From Marinobacterium lutimaris (GTDB lineage: Bacteria; Pseudomonadota; Gammaproteobacteria; Pseudomonadales; Balneatricaceae): 64,000 nt of DNA. Positions 6,426 through 16,918 of the stretch are shown here, in pieces. A model generated the notes under the pieces. That model worked only from the letters and a program-made list of their open reading frames with translations, ran no database searches and was not told where the DNA came from. The position numbers were made by a program, and so were the translations under genes. Every line of letters begins with the position of its first letter. Positions within the stretch are counted from its first letter, which is position 1. The DNA lies in assembly GCF_900108065.1 (NCBI RefSeq), contig NZ_FNVQ01000004.1:124001-188000 (forward strand), read 5' to 3'.

Positions 6426-8900
6426 TCAAGATTTACTGCGTCGAGCCCGCGGCGGGAGCTTCGGCTTGGTAGAAGCCTTGCGTTTGGCCTTACGCGGTCC
6501 CTTATCGTCAGAGACCCGCGCACGCGCCTTACCGCTACCGCCCCCTGGGCCGCGGGAATCACCGCGACCGTCATTACGACCATCGCTACGGCCATCGGGT
6601 CCGAGCTTGCCGGACGCCAGCAACTCACGCTTGCTCGGTTTTTTTGTCGGTGCAGAACCCGGCTGATCCGCAAGTTCAAAGTCGATCTTGCGCTCGTCCA
6701 GGTCGACACGCACCACCTTCACCTTCAGCGCGTCACCCAGCTTGAACACCTTGCGGGTGCGCTCGCCGACCAGGCGCTGCTTGGCGGCCTCGAAGTTGTA
6801 GTAGTCGCTCGGCAGTGCGGTGATGTGCACCAGGCCTTCAACATAGAGATCGGTCAGTTCGATAAAGGCACCAAAGCCGGTAACGGCAGAGATAACGCCC
6901 TCGAACTCTTCGCCGATCTGGCTCTGCATGTATTCGCACTTCAGCCAGGCCACCACGTCACGGGTGGCATCGTCAGCACGACGCTCTGTCATGGAGCAGT
7001 GCTCACCCAGGGCAAGCATCTTGTCCATGCCGTAGCCCACCTGGAACGCCGGGTTGGCCTTGAAGCCCTTCGGCCGCTCCACATGCTTGAGCCGCTTGTC
7101 GCTATGGATAGCTGAGCGGATCAGGCGATGCACTACCAGGTCCGGGTAGCGGCGGATCGGGGAGGTGAAGTGGGTGTAGGCATCATAAGCCAGACCGAAG
7201 TGGCCGTGGTTATCCGGGCTGTAGACCGCCTGCTGCATGGAGCGCAGCATCATGGTCTGGATGATGTGGCGGTCCGGACGGCTTTCGATGGTCTCGGACA
7301 GACGCAGATAATCCTTCGGCTCCGGCTTTTCACCGCCCGGCAGGTTAAGACCCAGCTCGCTCAGGTAGGCGCGCAGGTTTTCCAGCTTCTGCTCTTTCGG
7401 ACCTTCATGGATACGGTACAGCGCCGGCTTCTTCAGCTTGTCGAGGAAGCGCGCGGTAGCCACGTTGGCCATCAGCATGCACTCTTCGATCAGCTTGTGG
7501 GCATCGTTACGATGCACCGGAACCAGCTCTTCAATCTTGCGATCTTCGCTGAAAACGATGCGGGTTTCGGTGGTTTCGAAATCCATCGCACCGCGCTCTT
7601 CACGCGCCTGACGCAGTTTCTTGTAGAGCCCGTACAGCACTTCCAGATCCGGCACTACTGCAGCGTATTCCTTACGCCACTGCGCGCCCTCGTCGCTGTC
7701 CGGCTCCTGCAGCATGGCGCCAACCTTGGTGTAGGTCAGGCGTGCCTTGGAGTTGATCAGGCCTTCGTAGAAGGTGAAGTCCGAGAGCTTGCCGGCGCGA
7801 GTGATGTTCATCTCGCAGACCATCGCCAGACGGTCCACCTGCGGGTTCAGTGAGCAGAGGCCGTTGGAGAGCAGCTCCGGCAGCATCGGCACCACGTACT
7901 CGGGGAAGTAGACCGAGTTACCGCGATTGATCGCTTCCTGGTCCAGCGCAGAGTCCGGGCGCACGTAATAGGAGACATCTGCAATGGCGACGCGCAGGCG
8001 CCAGCCACCAAAGCGCTTCTTCTCGCAGTAAACTGCATCGTCAAAGTCGCGGGCGTCTTCGCCATCGATGGTGACAAACGGCAGATCACGCAGATCGACA
8101 CGGTTGGTCTTGTCGGACTCACGCACTTCCGGCGTCAGCTCGCCAATCTCCTGGTGAACCTGCTCCGGCCATTCGTTGGGGATATCGTGGCTGTGGATAG
8201 CCACCTGAATCTCCATGCCCGCGGCCAGATGATCGCCGAGCACTTCAATAACACGACCACGCGCCGGCTGGCGACGGGTCGGCTGCTGCATCAGTTCCAC
8301 CACGACGAGCTGACCGGTTTCGTAGCTCAAGCCTGTGGAGGGATCAGGGATAACCATCACCTGGTTGGTGATGCGCTGGTTTTCCGGCACGATGCTGCCG
8401 AAGCCGTTCTCGCCGTCAAACTTACCCACAAGCTTGCGGGTGTTGCGCTCGAGCACCTCAACGATCTTGCCTTCACGGCGACCTTTGAAGTCGACGCCGA
8501 TCTCCTGCACCAGGGCGCGGTCGCCATCGAACAGCTCGCGCATGTTGCGCGGGCTCAAAAACAGATCGTCGCCACCGGCATCGGGCTTAAGGAAGCCAAA
8601 GCCGTCACGGTGGCCGATAACACGCCCCGGAATCAGGTTCATCTTCTCGATCAGGCCGAACTCGCCCTTGCGGTTGGAGATCAGCTGACCATCGCGACAC
8701 ATGGCGATCAGACGACGGCGTACCGCCTCGATATCGTCCTCGTCACTAAGGCTAAGTTCGCGGCATAGATGGGGATGTTTGATGGGGGAGCCCCACTTGC
8801 GCAGAAATTCCAGCAGGAACTCGCGGCTCGGGACGGGATTGTCGTACTTGCTTGCCTCTTCCTGGGCGTTGGGATCTTTATCTTTCCAGTTGTTACTCAT
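6426..8900 (-). CDS. rnr: Ribonuclease R
   Basis: A 3'-5' processive exoribonuclease that degrades structured RNA and takes part in rRNA and tmRNA quality control. I chose the ATG at 8900 (MSNNWKDKDP, 824 residues) because GGAAA precedes it; a start 45 nt upstream is possible but has no support. Domains in order: N-terminal helix-turn-helix, two cold-shock domains (about 85-250), RNB catalytic domain, S1 domain, and a basic low-complexity tail. The catalytic acidic cluster DGEDARDFDD is at 279-288 (D279, D285, D287, D288). The tail contains the degenerate repeat GRSDGRNDGRGDSRG and many Lys/Arg residues. The usual neighbour rlmB is not adjacent. Confidence 0.95.
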   Translation of the reverse strand: MSNNWKDKDPNAQEEASKYDNPVPSREFLLEFLRKWGSPIKHPHLCRELSLSDEDDIEAVRRRLIAMCRDGQLISNRKGEFGLIEKMNLIPGRVIGHRDGFGFLKPDAGGDDLFLSPRNMRELFDGDRALVQEIGVDFKGRREGKIVEVLERNTRKLVGKFDGENGFGSIVPENQRITNQVMVIPDPSTGLSYETGQLVVVELMQQPTRRQPARGRVIEVLGDHLAAGMEIQVAIHSHDIPNEWPEQVHQEIGELTPEVRESDKTNRVDLRDLPFVTIDGEDARDFDDAVYCEKKRFGGWRLRVAIADVSYYVRPDSALDQEAINRGNSVYFPEYVVPMLPELLSNGLCSLNPQVDRLAMVCEMNITRAGKLSDFTFYEGLINSKARLTYTKVGAMLQEPDSDEGAQWRKEYAAVVPDLEVLYGLYKKLRQAREERGAMDFETTETRIVFSEDRKIEELVPVHRNDAHKLIEECMLMANVATARFLDKLKKPALYRIHEGPKEQKLENLRAYLSELGLNLPGGEKPEPKDYLRLSETIESRPDRHIIQTMMLRSMQQAVYSPDNHGHFGLAYDAYTHFTSPIRRYPDLVVHRLIRSAIHSDKRLKHVERPKGFKANPAFQVGYGMDKMLALGEHCSMTERRADDATRDVVAWLKCEYMQSQIGEEFEGVISAVTGFGAFIELTDLYVEGLVHITALPSDYYNFEAAKQRLVGERTRKVFKLGDALKVKVVRVDLDERKIDFELADQPGSAPTKKPSKRELLASGKLGPDGRSDGRNDGRGDSRGPGGGSGKARARVSDDKGPRKAKRKASTKPKLPPRARRSKS

Positions 8901-9023
8901 TCGTTTTCCATTTGGGCCGCCCGTTCGCGCTTCGTGCGCAATCAACTTCAGGGCGGTGTATAAATTTCATACTAGGATAGTCGGTTAAACAGCCATCGCC
9001 TACACATAGACGACGCGAAAAAC

Positions 9024-9051
9024 AAAAAAGCCGGCACAAGCCGGCTTTTTT
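9024..9051 (-). terminator. Intrinsic terminator of the sec operon
   Basis: Perfect 12-bp stem AAAAAAGCCGGC / GCCGGCTTTTTT with a 4-nt loop, just past the secF stop on the minus strand and upstream of rnr. Confidence 0.9.
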
Positions 9052-9059
9052 CCCGTGGA

Positions 9060-9986
9060 TCAGGGCATATCATCCACTTCAGTCTCTTCTTTCGGTGGCG
9101 GAATCAGGTCTTCGCGCTGCACCTTGAGCAGCAGCAACAGGTTAGCCGCCACATAAATAGAAGAGTATGTACCGATACCGATACCGGCCAGCAGCGCCAC
9201 GGCAAAGCCGAAGATGGTGGTGCCACCGAATATAGCCAGCGCCATCAACACCAGCAAGGTGGTGAACGAGGTCATCAATGTACGGCTCAGCGTCTGGCTC
9301 AGTGAGCTGTTCATCACCTCCACCGGAGTTTCGGTGCGCATGATGCGGAAGTTCTCACGGATACGGTCGTAGACCACGATCGTATCGTTAAGCGAGTAAC
9401 CGATCACCGCCAGAATCGCCGCCAGTACGGTCAGGTCGAACTCCAGCTGCAGGATCGAGAACAGGCCCAGCACGATGATTACGTCATGCACCAGTGCCAG
9501 CACCGCGCCGATAGAGAACTTCAGCTGGAAGCGGAACGCCAGGTACAGCATGATCATCGCCAGCGCCAGCAGCATGCCGAGGCCGCCCTGCTCACGCAGC
9601 TCTTCACCCACCTGGGAGCCAACAAACTCGTTGCGGCGCAGCTCCAGCGTCTGATCGGGCTCATCCGCCTGCAGACTGGCCAGAATAGTGTCGCCGAGCT
9701 TCGGATCGTGGGTTTCACCGAGACGGATCAGCACATCGGTGGCTGCACCGAAGGTCTGTACCGTGACATCGGGGTAACCCGCGTTCTCCATCGACTGACG
9801 GATCTTGCCAAGGTCCGCCGGCTGCTGGTAGCCGATCTCGACCAGGCTACCGCCGGTAAAGTCGAGACCGAACTTAAGACCATTCACCGCCAGTGATCCG
9901 ATAGAGACCAGCAGCAGGATGATCGAGAAGGCCGCCATGATCTTGCGCGGCCCCATGAAGTTATAAATTTTCTTCGTCTTGGACAT
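9060..9986 (-). CDS. secF: Protein translocase subunit SecF
   Basis: A 308-residue inner-membrane protein that works with SecD to pull exported proteins out of the SecYEG channel using the proton gradient. It begins MSKTKKIYNFMGPRK, has one TM helix near residues 15-35, a periplasmic domain (about 36-130) and five further TM helices. The typical FTGGSLVEI follows TM1, and AVIGYSLNDTIVVYDRIREN lies in the membrane part. It starts 13 nt after secD and ends at a strong terminator, so secD-secF are co-transcribed. Confidence 0.97.
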   Translation of the reverse strand: MSKTKKIYNFMGPRKIMAAFSIILLLVSIGSLAVNGLKFGLDFTGGSLVEIGYQQPADLGKIRQSMENAGYPDVTVQTFGAATDVLIRLGETHDPKLGDTILASLQADEPDQTLELRRNEFVGSQVGEELREQGGLGMLLALAMIMLYLAFRFQLKFSIGAVLALVHDVIIVLGLFSILQLEFDLTVLAAILAVIGYSLNDTIVVYDRIRENFRIMRTETPVEVMNSSLSQTLSRTLMTSFTTLLVLMALAIFGGTTIFGFAVALLAGIGIGTYSSIYVAANLLLLLKVQREDLIPPPKEETEVDDMP

Positions 9987-9999
9987 TATCCTGCTCCTC

Positions 10000-11853
10000 T
10001 CAAAGACCCAGCTTCTTCAGCGTCCGACCGCCGTAGGCCAGGTTGACCAGGGCACGGGTGACGAGAATTGCAGTAAACATGGACGTGAGGATACCGACCG
10101 ACAGGGTCACGGCGAAGCCCTTCACAGGTCCTGTACCCATGGCGAACAGGATCACCGCCGCCAGCAGCGTCGTGATGTTGGCATCGAGGATGGTGGTATG
10201 AGCCCGCGAGAAGCCTGCGTTGATCGCCGACTGTACCGGCATACCGTTTTTCAGCTCCTCTTTTATTCGCTCAAATATCAACACGTTCGCATCCACCGCC
10301 ATACCGACCGTAAGGACGATACCGGCGATACCGGGCAGCGTCAGCGTGGCCGACAGGATCGACATCACCGCCACCAGCAGCACCAGGTTCAGCGTCAGCG
10401 CCACGTTGGCCAGCAGACCGAAGACACGGTAATAGAGCAGCATGAACGCCAGTACCAGCGCGAAGCCGATCTGTACCGAGGTCACACCCATCTTGATGTT
10501 CTCGGCACCCATGCTCGGGCCCACCGTGCGCTCTTCCACGAAGTAGATCGGCGCCGCCAGGGCACCGGCACGCAGCAGCAGCGCCAGTTCAGAAGATTCC
10601 TGGGAGCTTTCAAGGCCAGTGATACGGAAGGAGTTACCCAGGGTGCTCTGGATGGTTGCCAGCGAGATAATGCCCTTCTCGGTGTACGGCACGCGCTTCT
10701 CGACGGTTTCACCATCGACACGCTGCTCCACCATGCGCGACTTGTGCTCAACGAACAGTACCGCCATGCGGCGCTGGATCGCGTTGCGGGTCACGCGGCT
10801 CATCATCTGACCGCCCTTGCCGTCCAGGGTGATATTTACCTGGGGCTGGCCGTTCTCATCGAAAGAGGCCTGGGCGTTGGCTACGTTAGAACCGGTGATA
10901 ATGATGTCACGCTCCAGCTCGGCGGTACGGCCCGGCGTGGTGCGGAACGGGTAAACCTCGGTGTTGGCGCGGCTTTCATCCGGCTTGGCTTCAAGACGGA
11001 ACTCCAGGTTCGCGGTTTTACCGATGATGCGTTTGGCCGCAGCGGCGTCCTGAATACCCGGCAGCTGCACCACAATACGGTTACGGCCCTGGCGCTGAAC
11101 CAGCGGCTCGGCGACACCCAGCTCGTTGACTCGGTTACGCAGCGTGGTGAGGTTCTGTTTCACCGCGTAGTCTTCGATCTCGCGGATCGTCTGCTCGCTC
11201 AGGTTGATGTAAACGAAGTTACCCTCTTCGGTATCGTCCGTTTCAGTCAGGAATTCCGGGAAGTTGCCACGCAGCAGGTCTTCGGCCTGATCGCGGGTTT
11301 CCGCATCGGCAAACCGAACCGACAGGCGACCATCATCCAGGTGCTCTACCTGACGGTAGCGCAGGCGCTCGTCGCGCAGCTGGCCTTTGATATCGCTAAC
11401 GTAGACATCAAGGCGCTGGCCAACGGCCTGGGCCATGTCTACTTCAAGCAGGAAGTGCACACCACCGCGCAGGTCGAGACCGAGTTTCATCGGGCCCGCA
11501 CCGATATCGGAGAGCCACTCGGGGGTGGTCGGAGCCAGGTTCAGTGCAACCACATAGTTGCCGCCCAACTCATCGGCGATCATATCCTTGGCGCGCAGCT
11601 GGGCGTCGCCATCGGCAAAGCGGATCAGGCCGGTGCCATCGTTAAGTTCAGCCGCTTTGTAGGCTACCCCGGCCTTCTCCAGATCCTGTTCGAGTCGGGA
11701 CATCAGCGCCGAATCAACCGTGTAAGCTTCACGGGTGCCCGATACCTGGACGGCGTAATCTTCGGGGTAAAGGTTGGGTGCAGCGTAGATACCGGCGATG
11801 ACCAGTACAAGCAGTATCAGGAGATTTTTCCAGAGTGGATAGCGGTTGAGCAT
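10000..11853 (-). CDS. secD: Protein translocase subunit SecD
   Basis: A 617-residue inner-membrane partner of SecF in the Sec accessory complex. It starts MLNRYPLWKNLLILLVLV (TM1), followed by the long P1 periplasmic head (about 30-430) containing GLDLRGGVHFLLEVD, and five C-terminal TM helices with GMAVDANVLIFERIKEEL. Length matches the gammaproteobacterial family. The gene lies between yajC and secF, but the interval to yajC contains a terminator-like hairpin, so its expression may be partly uncoupled from queA-tgt-yajC. Confidence 0.97.
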   Translation of the reverse strand: MLNRYPLWKNLLILLVLVIAGIYAAPNLYPEDYAVQVSGTREAYTVDSALMSRLEQDLEKAGVAYKAAELNDGTGLIRFADGDAQLRAKDMIADELGGNYVVALNLAPTTPEWLSDIGAGPMKLGLDLRGGVHFLLEVDMAQAVGQRLDVYVSDIKGQLRDERLRYRQVEHLDDGRLSVRFADAETRDQAEDLLRGNFPEFLTETDDTEEGNFVYINLSEQTIREIEDYAVKQNLTTLRNRVNELGVAEPLVQRQGRNRIVVQLPGIQDAAAAKRIIGKTANLEFRLEAKPDESRANTEVYPFRTTPGRTAELERDIIITGSNVANAQASFDENGQPQVNITLDGKGGQMMSRVTRNAIQRRMAVLFVEHKSRMVEQRVDGETVEKRVPYTEKGIISLATIQSTLGNSFRITGLESSQESSELALLLRAGALAAPIYFVEERTVGPSMGAENIKMGVTSVQIGFALVLAFMLLYYRVFGLLANVALTLNLVLLVAVMSILSATLTLPGIAGIVLTVGMAVDANVLIFERIKEELKNGMPVQSAINAGFSRAHTTILDANITTLLAAVILFAMGTGPVKGFAVTLSVGILTSMFTAILVTRALVNLAYGGRTLKKLGL

Positions 11854-11879
11854 CGTGCTCCGTCCTCAGCAAAAACAAA

Positions 11880-11905
11880 AGCGCCACTGGCTAGGCAGTG
11901 GCGCT
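11880..11905 (-). terminator. Intra-operon terminator or attenuator between yajC and secD
   Basis: Perfect 10-bp stem AGCGCCACTG / CAGTGGCGCT with a 6-nt loop. In the minus-strand direction it is followed by TTTTGTTTTTG. It has every hallmark of an intrinsic terminator yet lies inside a conserved operon, 27 nt before the secD start. Confidence 0.75.
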
Positions 11906-11920
11906 ATCGGCGCGGTTCGA

Positions 11921-12256
11921 TCAGATACCCTTGATCGTACCTTTCGGCAGTTCCGCAGCCACGTGGGCTTTCTGGAACTTCATTTCGGTGCCTTCAGCGA
12001 CTTCCAGCACGACGTAGTCGTCGTTCAGACGGGTTACTTTGCCGATGATGCCGCCGGCGGTGATCACTTCATCACCCTTGGACAGTCCCGCGATCAGGTT
12101 TTTGTGCTCTTTAGAGCGCTTGGCCTGGGGGCGCCACATGAAGAAGTAGAAAATCAGACCGAAACCAACCAGGAAGATGATGTTAAACAGACCCGAGTCC
12201 ATTTGACCTGCGGGTGCGCCTTCAGCGGCCTGGGCGGTAGCGATAAGGAAGCTCAT
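11921..12256 (-). CDS. yajC: Preprotein translocase subunit YajC
   Basis: A 111-residue single-pass inner-membrane protein associated with SecDF. An N-terminal Ala/Gly-rich segment is followed by a TM helix (FNIIFLVGFGLIFYFFMW) and then a charged cytoplasmic domain with the family signature RPQAKRSKEHKNLI and GDEVITAGGIIGKV. Position between tgt and secD is the conserved gammaproteobacterial order. Confidence 0.96.
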   Translation of the reverse strand: MSFLIATAQAAEGAPAGQMDSGLFNIIFLVGFGLIFYFFMWRPQAKRSKEHKNLIAGLSKGDEVITAGGIIGKVTRLNDDYVVLEVAEGTEMKFQKAHVAAELPKGTIKGI

Positions 12257-12314
12257 TAAAGCGTTCTCCTGAGACTTGATTAGAAATCTTTATGTGGGGT
12301 TACGGGTACGTTTT

Positions 12315-14503
<2,189 letters not shown>

Positions 14504-14584
14504 CAGGAAGAAGGAATCACTATTCAAAGGGGCGCGAATTTTACCAGATTAGTCAGCTTTTTAGCACTCCCTGACCTGAGTGGA

Positions 14585-14612
14585 TTGACCCGGCCCGCCA
14601 ACTGCATATAAT
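14585..14612 (+). promoter_or_regulatory. Promoter of tRNA-Leu
   Basis: TTGACC at 14585-14590 and a perfect TATAAT at 14607-14612 with a 16-nt spacer, followed by a GC-rich stretch (ggcggcc). Mature tRNA starts 49 nt downstream. Confidence 0.7.
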
Positions 14613-14661
14613 GGCGGCCTTCCACATCGCTGACGCCCAACCCTGCGGCAACAGCAACAGT

Positions 14662-14748
14662 GCCGGTGTGGTGAAATTGGTATACACAGGGGATTCAAAA
14701 TCCCCCGCCTTTACGGGCGTGTCGGTTCGAGTCCGACCACCGGCACCA
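14662..14748 (+). tRNA. tRNA-Leu(CAA)
   Basis: An 87-nt class II tRNA with a long variable arm (CCGCCTTTACGGGCG region), acceptor GCCGGTG/CACCGGC, anticodon stem GGGGA/TCCCC, loop TTCAAAA with anticodon CAA, and encoded CCA. An AT-rich segment with an orphan nuclease gene begins right after it. I looked for a second copy of the tRNA 3' end downstream and did not find one. Confidence 0.94.
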
Positions 14749-15006
14749 CTTTAGAAACAATCGCTCAAATCGCTTTCTTCCGTCTGCCAAAGACAATTCT
14801 TCGTGGATTGGTCACAATTTAGCCCAGCTGACTCTCAGAATACATGCGTATCATACGGACAGTAATGGCGATAAAACCTACTCCTCGACCATATTGACTC
14901 TAATAACTTGCAGAATACCCACTCCTAAACCAATCTCTAATACTGTGCGCGCATGTGCCTCAGGTATCGCTGTTACGCGCTATAGGAGTCAGGAATCAAG
15001 AAGCAC

Positions 15007-16092
15007 ATGGAGTATCACATGGAGATTGGTAGCGCCCTTGCGTCCCTAGCAAGAAAGATAGAAGAGCGTGGAAGCATCATCGAGACCGAAGAGGCGACGA
15101 AAAATGCTTTTGTGATGCCTTTTCTAAACAATGTATTAGGTTACGACGTTTTCGACCCATCGGAAGTAATTCCAGAATTTACAGCAGATACGGGGACCAA
15201 GAAGGGAGAAAAAGTCGACTACGCCATTCTGAAAGATAGCGATGTTCAAGTTCTTATAGAATGTAAGAAGTTTGGAGAACAGCTATCCATAAAGCACGCA
15301 TCGCAACTCTATCGATATTTCTCAGTAACTAATGCCCGCATAGCAATCCTTACCAACGGTGTTATCTATCAGTTTTTTACCGATTTAGATGCCCCAAACA
15401 AAATGGATGAAAAGCCTTTTCTTGAATTAAATCTTGCTGATATTGATGATCATGTAGTCCCCGAAGTAGCAAAGCTTACTAAAGAAGATTTCGACGTAGC
15501 TTCGGTAATAAATGCTGCGGGCGAACTCAAATACGTCAGCCAAATCAAAAAAGTGATAGCTACTCAACTCACATCTCCAGATGATGAATTTATTCGCTTT
15601 TTTGCATCAAAAGTCTACGAAGGTGCAATCACTCAGAAAGTAAGGGATCAGTTCGCTACTCTCACCACGAAAGCGTTCAAACAATATTTGAATGATCGTA
15701 TTAATGACCGCCTTAAGTCTGCGCTAGCTAACTCCCCCGAAGTTTTGCGTGAACGCGAGTCTATTGAGGAAGAACAAGATCGTGTAGAGGAAGAACACAG
15801 CGATATTGTCACTACGATGGAAGAGTTGGAGGGATATAACATCGTTCGTGCAATACTTTGTCAATCAGTAGGGGTAGATCGTATTAGCCAGCGAGACACA
15901 AAAAGCTATTTTGGCGTACTGCTTGATGATAATAACCGAAAGCCAATCTGCAGATTGCACTTTAACCGCACTCAGAAATACATAGGATTATTTGACGATG
16001 CAAAAAAAGAAACTCGTGAACCGATAGAGCGGGTCGAGGACATTTTTACTTTTGCAGATAAGCTTAAAGAAACTGTCAGCTACTACGATTAA
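15007..16092 (+). CDS. Orphan restriction-endonuclease-like protein (HsdR N-terminal type PD-(D/E)xK nuclease)
   Basis: 361 residues from the ATG at 15007. A second ATG at 15019 has GGAG 6 nt before it and may be the true start. The N-terminal third has the type I restriction HsdR N-domain pattern: E28/E29 in TEEATKNAFVMPFL, then PEFTADTGTKKGEKVDYAI (D71) and VLIECKK (E85, K87), a complete D-ExK nuclease core. The middle is helical and includes the acidic coiled-coil-like segment REREEIEEEQDRVEEE-type around 250-262. The C-terminus (about 285-361) could be a small alpha/beta substrate or DNA-binding module. No HsdM, HsdS or helicase is nearby. Codon use is clearly more AT-rich than in flanking genes, which suggests horizontal acquisition. 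A defence role is inference. Confidence 0.7.
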   Translation: MEYHMEIGSALASLARKIEERGSIIETEEATKNAFVMPFLNNVLGYDVFDPSEVIPEFTADTGTKKGEKVDYAILKDSDVQVLIECKKFGEQLSIKHASQLYRYFSVTNARIAILTNGVIYQFFTDLDAPNKMDEKPFLELNLADIDDHVVPEVAKLTKEDFDVASVINAAGELKYVSQIKKVIATQLTSPDDEFIRFFASKVYEGAITQKVRDQFATLTTKAFKQYLNDRINDRLKSALANSPEVLRERESIEEEQDRVEEEHSDIVTTMEELEGYNIVRAILCQSVGVDRISQRDTKSYFGVLLDDNNRKPICRLHFNRTQKYIGLFDDAKKETREPIERVEDIFTFADKLKETVSYYD

Positions 16093-16096
16093 AAAC

Positions 16097-16128
16097 GATT
16101 GAGGGAGGGCGGAAACCCTCCCTCAATC
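16097..16128. terminator. Strong hairpin after the orphan nuclease gene
   Basis: Perfect 13-bp stem GATTGAGGGAGGG / CCCTCCCTCAATC with a 6-nt loop, 4 nt past the stop codon. The T-tract (CGTTTTTAATCG) is on the minus-strand side, so it may also stop minus-strand transcription from the 16.5-16.8 kb gene. The remaining gap, 16129-16460, holds nothing I can assign. Confidence 0.65.
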
Positions 16129-16460
16129 ATAGATGAATTGGCGATCTAACAGAGTTATGAATCAGCGGCAGCTACCCTTAGTTTACTTGCCATTGTCTTT
16201 AGCGATTAGCGCACGTACGTTCCCCCTCTCTAAGCAGCGGTTTAATTTCGGCGGAAATAACATAGGGGCATAGCAGGTAACGGGGGAGAATCGTTATGTG
16301 CACTCTATCCTCATTCTTCGTCTTCGTGTCGGAGTCGGAGTTAAGATTACTTACAGTGCCTGATAATGCGCCTTAGACGCTGCAAGCCAGTTTTTTCCGG
16401 TAGCGCCCCCTGTCTTCCGATCAGAAATGATTTTCTAGCCTGAAACAAAACTACCTGCCC

Positions 16461-16772
16461 CTAACGCCCCTGCAGTTTCTCAGCAGCGAGATCCCTGGAG
16501 ACTTTGACGGGCAGATCGGTGATACGGCGGCCGTTTGGGTTGCTGGATGCGAAACGATGGCTGTGGTCGAGGCGTCGACGCTTATCGTAATTGGTGCGGC
16601 GATCGATGATCGAAGTGCGGCGCTCTACGCCTGCGTAAAGAGCAAACACGTGGGTTTTCCACCACTCTTCGGCGTTGAGGAAGGTACTGAAAAAGTCACT
16701 TCGCGGGCTGCCATTTTTATCCTGCCAAAAGTACACAATGCGGCCGCCCACGAGGTCTTTGACCAGATACAT
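16461..16772 (-). CDS. Conserved-looking hypothetical protein
   Basis: A 103-residue product that I do not recognise. It starts MYLVKDLVGGRIVYFWQDK, has an aromatic N-terminal half (YFWQDKNGSPRSDFFSTF, EEWWKTHVF) and a very basic C-terminal half with paired arginines (ERRTSIIDRRT, DKRRRLDHSHR, NPNGRRITDLP). No signal peptide or TM helix is visible. The ERR-DRR pattern resembles short Pseudomonas-group proteins of unknown function. GTGAG sits about 7 nt upstream of the ATG. The opposite strand also carries an open frame (16557-16883), but the minus frame has the more protein-like composition. Coding status is likely, function unknown. Confidence 0.5.
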   Translation of the reverse strand: MYLVKDLVGGRIVYFWQDKNGSPRSDFFSTFLNAEEWWKTHVFALYAGVERRTSIIDRRTNYDKRRRLDHSHRFASSNPNGRRITDLPVKVSRDLAAEKLQGR

Positions 16773-16918
16773 AGAGAGCTCACCCGGGGTCTTGTCTGGT
16801 GCGAACTAAGGTTACTCCCTGGGCTTCTGCCCAACCCTATTCCGTATGACGTATCAAATGCGAAAACCTCCTTATATCTTTAGTAAAGATTCCGACAGTT
16901 GGCAACAATGGCCCCCAC

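Noticed and set aside
9979-11934. 651-codon open frame antisense to secD
   Set aside because: A composition artefact of GC-rich codons: the Gln/His/Arg-rich translation has no recognisable fold, and secD on the other strand is certain.
14720-16460. Attachment-site duplication flanking the AT-rich insert
   Set aside because: No second copy of the tRNA-Leu 3' end was found by eye up to 16.5 kb, and no integrase gene is present.
16557-16883. 108-codon plus-strand open frame overlapping the 103-residue hypothetical gene
   Set aside because: It lacks a ribosome binding site and runs antisense to a frame with more protein-like composition.
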